From Eunapius fragilis (Eukaryota; Porifera; Demospongiae; Spongillida; Spongillidae), in the NCBI GenBank assembly GCA_963681505.1, contig OY811982.1, positions 8,493,044 through 8,557,043 of the forward strand: 64,000 bases of DNA, read 5' to 3'. The notes under the pieces were generated by a model. The model worked only from the letters and a program-made list of their open reading frames with translations. It searched no databases and was not told the origin of the DNA. Both the position numbers and the translations under genes were made by a program. Position 1 is the first letter of the stretch. Every line of letters starts with the position of its first letter. Shown here one piece after another: positions 62,264 to 64,000 of this stretch.

Positions 62264-62436
62264 CACACGTGCCGAGGTTAATTAATTAGAACTTAGCGAT
62301 GACATGTCGACAGGGGGTTACGCTTATAACAACCAGAGATAATATATTATCTCCGACACAACGAACGTGATTCATGCACACGAATGTATACACAGGGACA
62401 AAGATGAACAACGTGAATGAAATAAAGAATTTTGTA

Positions 62437-63913
62437 TTAGTCCACTTTTCTTCGAGCAGCGCTGAATCTCTCCATATACTGTTTCATTTTGGGAAGAAAA
62501 GAAAAAGTTGTATATGTAGCCATCCAACGCTATGGAAAGTGCATGTACCTTGTCGTATCCAGCCATGTCGTGCAGCTCCTGCATCTCAAACAGGTTCCCT
62601 TCCAGGAGCAGCAGGGAGATGCAAGACTCGGCCAAGATGGCCGGCGGGACCCCGGCAAGTGGGAGGCAGTTCTCCTGTGCCCTGAGGACCTTCAACCTCC
62701 TGCACCTGGCCAGCTCAGGGGGGAGGAGGCTGACAGAGTTCTTGCTCAGGTTCAGCTCCACCGCCGTCAGACACTCCACGTCGTGCGGGAGGTCAGGGAG
62801 GGCGTTTGATGAAAGGTCTACAGAGTCCAGCTGGGTGAGCTGACAGAGGAACAGGGGGAAGGAGGTGAGCTTGTTGGAGGATATGTTGACGTTCTTCAGG
62901 GACTTGAGGTTTACGCAGCTGTCTGGGAGTGAGGTCAGGCCGTTGCTCTCGAGGTTGAGGTTCTCCAGCTTCCTGAGCTGACCTATCTCTTCGGGGAGCG
63001 TGGCTGTGGGCATTGGGATAGGGGAGGAGAGAGGGAGAGGGGAGAGGGGAGAGGGGAGAGGGAGGAGGGAGAGGGAGGAGGGAGAGGGAGGAGGGAGGAG
63101 GGAGAGGGAGGAGGGAGAGGAGGGAGAGGGAGGAGGGAAAGTTTATATGTGCACCGTCATCATCAAAGTAAATGATGAATCGCAGTGCTCATCTTTCAAA
63201 CATAAATAACGCACACACACACACACACACACATACACAGCTGTACGTACTCAGTCCGTTATTTCCCAGGTTGAGAACTTTGAGCTGTGCAAGTTGCCCA
63301 ACAGATGGTGGAAGTCGTGACAGTCTGTTCTGGGATAGGTCCAAGGTGCGAAGGTTGACTTTCAGTTGAAGCAAGTCTGGCGGAAACTAAATGTGTGTGT
63401 TGGGGGGTGTAAAATCATTAATGCATGTGTAGATTTGTACCAGGAGATAAATTCAATCTATTCATTCTCTAAGTGGCCACATCAAGCTCTAACTTTCCCT
63501 TGCCCACAAAGTTATTGAATGGATAGTCTTACATGCAGCGTCTTTTCCCACTTGGTGTCGTGCCTACTTTCAAAAGGCGGGAAGCTGCCAATATCACTTT
63601 ATCCCACAGTTAACCCCCCCCCCCCCCCCCCCTCCCCTTATACAAGTACGTGGAGCTATTGATTATTGCGTCTCGATAATGTATGGTGGGGCGCTACAGG
63701 TCTACGGTATTCGTTAACAAATATGACGGAGTACCCTTCAGCGACGTAACACGAATGCGGGGAAATGGACAGAACTCTGGAAGCAGATGTCACAGCGAGG
63801 TGTGTGGAACCTGGCGGAGTACTTACTTCCGACAGTCTCTGCTCCTTCAGGACGCACACTCCTGTTTTCTTCGCATGTTCTATGTGCCTCAACAATGAAC
63901 TGTCATTGCCCAT
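62437..63913 (-). CDS. LRRC57: leucine-rich repeat protein 57
   Basis: Four exons, 63827-63913, 63251-63386, 62549-63003 and 62437-62478, give 239 aa, the same length as human LRRC57. The protein starts MGNDSSLLRHIEHAKKTGVC. Gly2 and Ser6 fit an N-myristoylation site, which is known for the family. About eight leucine-rich repeats follow, for example LRTLDLSQNRLSRLPPSVGQ, LENLNLESNGLTSLPDSC and LDSVDLSSNALPDLP. The end, MAGYDKYMERFSAARRKVD, matches the family tail and requires the small last exon. Cellular role is poorly known. It lies upstream of EIF3K on the same strand, 174 bp apart. Confidence 0.94.
63004..63140. repeat. purine-rich GGGAGA tract in LRRC57 intron
   Basis: About 130 bp of GGGAGAGG and GGAGGA units begin just beyond the acceptor of exon 62549-63003, so the transcript has a long pyrimidine tract there. 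Confidence 0.95.
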
Positions 63914-64000
63914 GTCTGTATCGTCGTCGACATGTGATGAGTCGTTATAAAGTTCGCGCAAATATACAACCACTCTTCCCCAGGCTAGCCGGCTGGGCTC
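63914..64000. other. upstream region of LRRC57
   Basis: The frame upstream of the LRRC57 ATG stays open for 20 codons to an in-frame ATG at 63973. I prefer the internal MGN start because of the family N terminus. Confidence 0.5.

Overview
This 64 kb window is eukaryotic and almost certainly from an animal. It has spliced genes with GT-AG introns, a fused glutamyl-prolyl-tRNA synthetase, and a full set of animal housekeeping genes. Compact genes, short introns, exon-per-repeat ankyrin genes and dense TIR/foldback transposons suggest an early-branching animal, most likely a sponge. That placement is inference and not firm.

The left half (1-31.2 kb) is transposon-rich. One minus-strand gene seems to span about 23.3 to 3.4 kb. 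It has a short first exon, a run of 34-residue ankyrin exons that all keep phase 0, and an exon ending in a P-loop (GDTGAGKSSL), as in ankyrin-Roc or other STAND proteins. Its introns hold a complete pogo-type transposon with 441-bp TIRs and an open transposase, three large foldback elements (two of them inside the gene), a 1.1 kb element with a 9-bp target duplication and a visible empty paralogous site, and segmental duplications. From 23.4 to 31.2 kb is a nest of elements: fragments of a retroelement ORF, a TIR element with a 10-bp target duplication carrying a broken PHD-finger plus USP-like protease gene, a second inverted copy of that gene, a hAT-like remnant, and hairpin MITEs with 9-bp duplications.

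The right half (31.8-64 kb) is gene-dense: EPRS (minus, 31 exons), a class B J-protein (plus), COA3 (minus), GTF2A1/TFIIA-alpha-beta (plus), PSMC6 (minus), a ZC3H11A homologue (plus), acylphosphatase (plus), EIF3K (minus) and LRRC57 (minus). I assembled the exons by hand. Summed lengths are divisible by three in every model and the proteins come out near family size (EPRS 1482 aa, PSMC6 393, GTF2A1 374, ZC3H11A 729, ACYP 95, EIF3K 208, LRRC57 239). Three consecutive divergent pairs share intergenic spacers: EPRS/DNAJB (671 bp), COA3/GTF2A1 (132 bp) and PSMC6/ZC3H11A (560 bp). These genes serve translation (EPRS, EIF3K), folding and degradation (J-protein, PSMC6), transcription and mRNA export (GTF2A1, ZC3H11A) and mitochondria (COA3). 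They are neighbours, not an operon.

Simple repeats are abundant in introns, and many long open frames in the window are only repeats read through.
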